A stretch of DNA of 42,251 nt from CAZGZU01 sp964529855 (lineage in GTDB: Bacteria > Patescibacteriota > Minisyncoccia > Portnoybacterales > UBA2143). The position numbers were made by a program, and so were the translations under genes. The first letter of the stretch is position 1, and each line of letters opens with the position of its first letter. The notes below the pieces were generated by a model. That model made no database searches, was not told where the DNA came from, and worked only from the letters and a program-made list of their open reading frames with translations. Below, in pieces: positions 40,651-42,251 of the stretch. The stretch covers positions 1 to 42,251 of the forward strand of contig CAZGZU010000003.1 of assembly GCA_964529855.1 (NCBI GenBank), given 5' to 3'.

Positions 40651-41948
40651 TAGGATTGATAGGATTTTGGAGTTTTTTGCTGGCACTTTTAGCAGCTGGC
40701 TTGTTGTGGGTTGATCAAAGTCGCCAAACCCTCATAGATAGACTAGGGGGGTTCTGTACCTATGTAACTGGAGGCGTTCCTGCGGTCCTAGAAAAAAGCG
40801 CTGACACAATAAAAGAATGGATAGGCAATGCTGCTTGGGCATTAGTCTGGATTAGCATAATGTTGGTTTATGGAATTGCTTTTCAAGATCGCACTGTTGT
40901 TACAGCAACTTTGGTCTTTACTGCCTTAATGCTACTCATCATCAGATTATTGGCTAAAGGACTCCTTCGGATCGTTAAGATACCAGGCGAAGAACAAGAG
41001 ACGACCATTAAAAGAACTGAAGCCTTAGTTAGGCCTTTGGCTACGATAGCTATGTGGTTGTTCTTTATTAACTTCCTTGCCCTGGTTAAACCAGAATGGT
41101 TTGCCGGCAGCTGGGAAAAAATAGCTGTACTAGTTGCTGCTCTTCTTTTCTTCGCTGCTTTAGCAGCATACTTAGGCACCAGAGGAAGAATTCCGGCCCG
41201 CATTATGACTGGCATAGTAGTTATTTTATTGCTCAGCTATTTTGCTGGTCTCCAATGGCCAAATCTGAATAGAGGACTGGGGAGACTCAAGGAAGCCATA
41301 GAAAATCAGATAGCTACTCTTCTTGACCGAGAATCCATTCGGACTGAAACTGATGCGGGGATGACCATAGGTATACTGACCGAAAACACGGCTCTATACC
41401 GGTGGCTGGAAATGAAGGGATCGAAAATCGTTAAAGACGTTGGGAGAAGAAAAAAAGGAACTAAGGTGGCAGTTTATAATCATCAACAGTCACCAGTTAA
41501 ACTCGGCGCTGAAATGATGATAGAAGTGGTCATAGCCAATCCGAATGGTGATTTCGTTGCAGGGGCGGAAAAGGCATGGGTACCGGTTCGCAAAGTAAAA
41601 CTGGAATCCCCTTTGTCCAAGGAAAAGAAAGCACTGAGAACGGTCAGTCGGCCTAGAGGAGTTCGTCGCTTTACGGCGATCTTCCAACTGCCGGTTGGAA
41701 AGGTTATTAATCAAGATAAAAAAGGCCAAAGGTTGTCATACCAGCAAAGAGAACGAATTCAACTTGAACAGTTGACTTCCCCTCCCCAAAAACTTACTTT
41801 TGTGAATCATGACATTCCTTCTTGGACCAGATGCCAAAGAATCTGCACGTCTGGCCCGGCTGCCAAAGATGGCTGGGTGGAGCTAATGGCTTCTGGAGAC
41901 AAAGAAATAACAGTTCGGGTACGGATAATTCCCCATCGTCGTATCTGA
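40647..41948 (+). CDS. Multi-helix membrane protein with SH3-like C-terminal domain
   Basis: This 433-residue protein has six or so membrane helices in its first half: about residues 2-24, 50-72, 77-100, 125-145, 155-172 and 180-200. The soluble half (about 225-433) includes DRRKKGTKVAVYNHQQSPVKLGAEMMIEVVIANPNG...AWVPVRKVKLE, a small beta-barrel of SH3-like appearance. I cannot assign a family. An AGGAGG ribosome site precedes the ATG and a strong terminator (41971-42015) ends the operon. A membrane complex with the two upstream products is likely from the coupling. Confidence 0.72.
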   Translation: MIGLIGFWSFLLALLAAGLLWVDQSRQTLIDRLGGFCTYVTGGVPAVLEKSADTIKEWIGNAAWALVWISIMLVYGIAFQDRTVVTATLVFTALMLLIIRLLAKGLLRIVKIPGEEQETTIKRTEALVRPLATIAMWLFFINFLALVKPEWFAGSWEKIAVLVAALLFFAALAAYLGTRGRIPARIMTGIVVILLLSYFAGLQWPNLNRGLGRLKEAIENQIATLLDRESIRTETDAGMTIGILTENTALYRWLEMKGSKIVKDVGRRKKGTKVAVYNHQQSPVKLGAEMMIEVVIANPNGDFVAGAEKAWVPVRKVKLESPLSKEKKALRTVSRPRGVRRFTAIFQLPVGKVINQDKKGQRLSYQQRERIQLEQLTSPPQKLTFVNHDIPSWTRCQRICTSGPAAKDGWVELMASGDKEITVRVRIIPHRRI

Positions 41949-41970
41949 AACCTATTCTGCAAAGAAAACC

Positions 41971-42015
41971 AAAAAGCCAGGTAAAGCGAAAAACAAAACG
42001 CTTGCCTGGCTTTTT
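41971..42015 (+). terminator. Strong rho-independent terminator
   Basis: AAAAAGCCAGGTAAAGCG and CGCTTGCCTGGCTTTTT pair with one bulge around a short A-rich loop, followed by the T run. It ends the three-gene membrane operon. Confidence 0.85.
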
Positions 42016-42066
42016 AAATACAAATAAGCTAATCAGAAATTACTAATTCTTTATTCAATATTTTAT

Positions 42067-42251
42067 TTAACCTTGTAACAAATTCTCAATAAAGGTCTGA
42101 GCCACGTAAGCAACAATAGCTACGGCTATGCCAACCAATCCATAAACCAACATTCTTCTGGCCTTGCCCATTTTTTCCTCGTCTCCACCAGCTGTCATCC
42201 AGATAAGACCAGCTGCAATAATCATAATTATGCCAATAGCCAGAACAATAC
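42067..42251 (-). CDS. VirB2/TrbC-like small membrane protein, partial
   Basis: The open frame continues past the right edge, so only the C-terminal 60 residues are seen: IVLAIGIIMIIAAGLIWM, then TAGGDEEKMGKARRMLVYG, then LVGIAVAIVAYVAQTFIENL. Two helices around a short polar loop with GGDEEKMGKAR match the VirB2/TrbC-type or pilin-like small proteins that are common in Patescibacteria. The function in these cells is unsettled. The convergent membrane operon ends about 50 bases away. Confidence 0.75.
   Translation of the reverse strand, partial: IVLAIGIIMIIAAGLIWMTAGGDEEKMGKARRMLVYGLVGIAVAIVAYVAQTFIENLLQG

Overview
The window looks like a chromosomal segment of a Patescibacteria (CPR) bacterium, probably of the Parcubacteria group. 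This is inferred from the dense packing, the short proteins, the type IV pilus operon in the CPR layout (pilB, response regulator, pilT, pilC, many prepilins), the secreted protein with GWISFN repeats, a lone DnaB N-terminal domain protein and a VirB2/TrbC-like small membrane protein. There is no rRNA, CRISPR array or transposase gene. A 10-N assembly gap (13638-13647) lies inside the prepilin peptidase gene.

Layout. 66-5339 (minus): a dTDP-glucose dehydratase, a trypsin-fold protein that has lost its catalytic residues, four minor-pilin-type genes and a secreted GWISFN/PKD protein. 5355-11580: a probable ribosomally made, modified peptide (RiPP) locus. It holds a YcaO cyclodehydratase ending in the PxPxP signature, a SagB-type oxidoreductase, an 86-residue peptide with a membrane leader and 12 cysteines in its last 40 residues, an AMMECR1-helical-toroid fusion protein and a C39-like pseudo-peptidase. 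11711-22711 (minus): a surface protein and the core type IV pilus machine (pilD, pilA, pilC, pilT, receiver, prepilin, pilB, pilO, pilN, pilM). 22814-28619 (plus): comF, DnaB-N, small zinc proteins and an unusually tight tRNA-gene-tRNA-recG chain. 28771-42251: glycosyltransferase, phosphoesterase, tsaD, valS, prsW, hsp20, vanW, a PAP2 phosphatase, an unknown three-gene membrane operon and the end of a pilin-like gene.

The two strongest leads are the RiPP locus and the dispersed palindromic elements. The RiPP locus would convert cysteines of a membrane-led peptide to thiazol(in)es without a visible E1-like partner protein. Two different element families sit in frame inside essential or conserved genes (recG, valS, tsaD), resembling in behaviour the Rickettsia palindromic elements. 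A third signal is two tRNAs that abut neighbouring start and stop codons with essentially no spacer, which suggests that tRNA processing creates leaderless mRNAs.

All calls come from reading the sequence. No database search was run.
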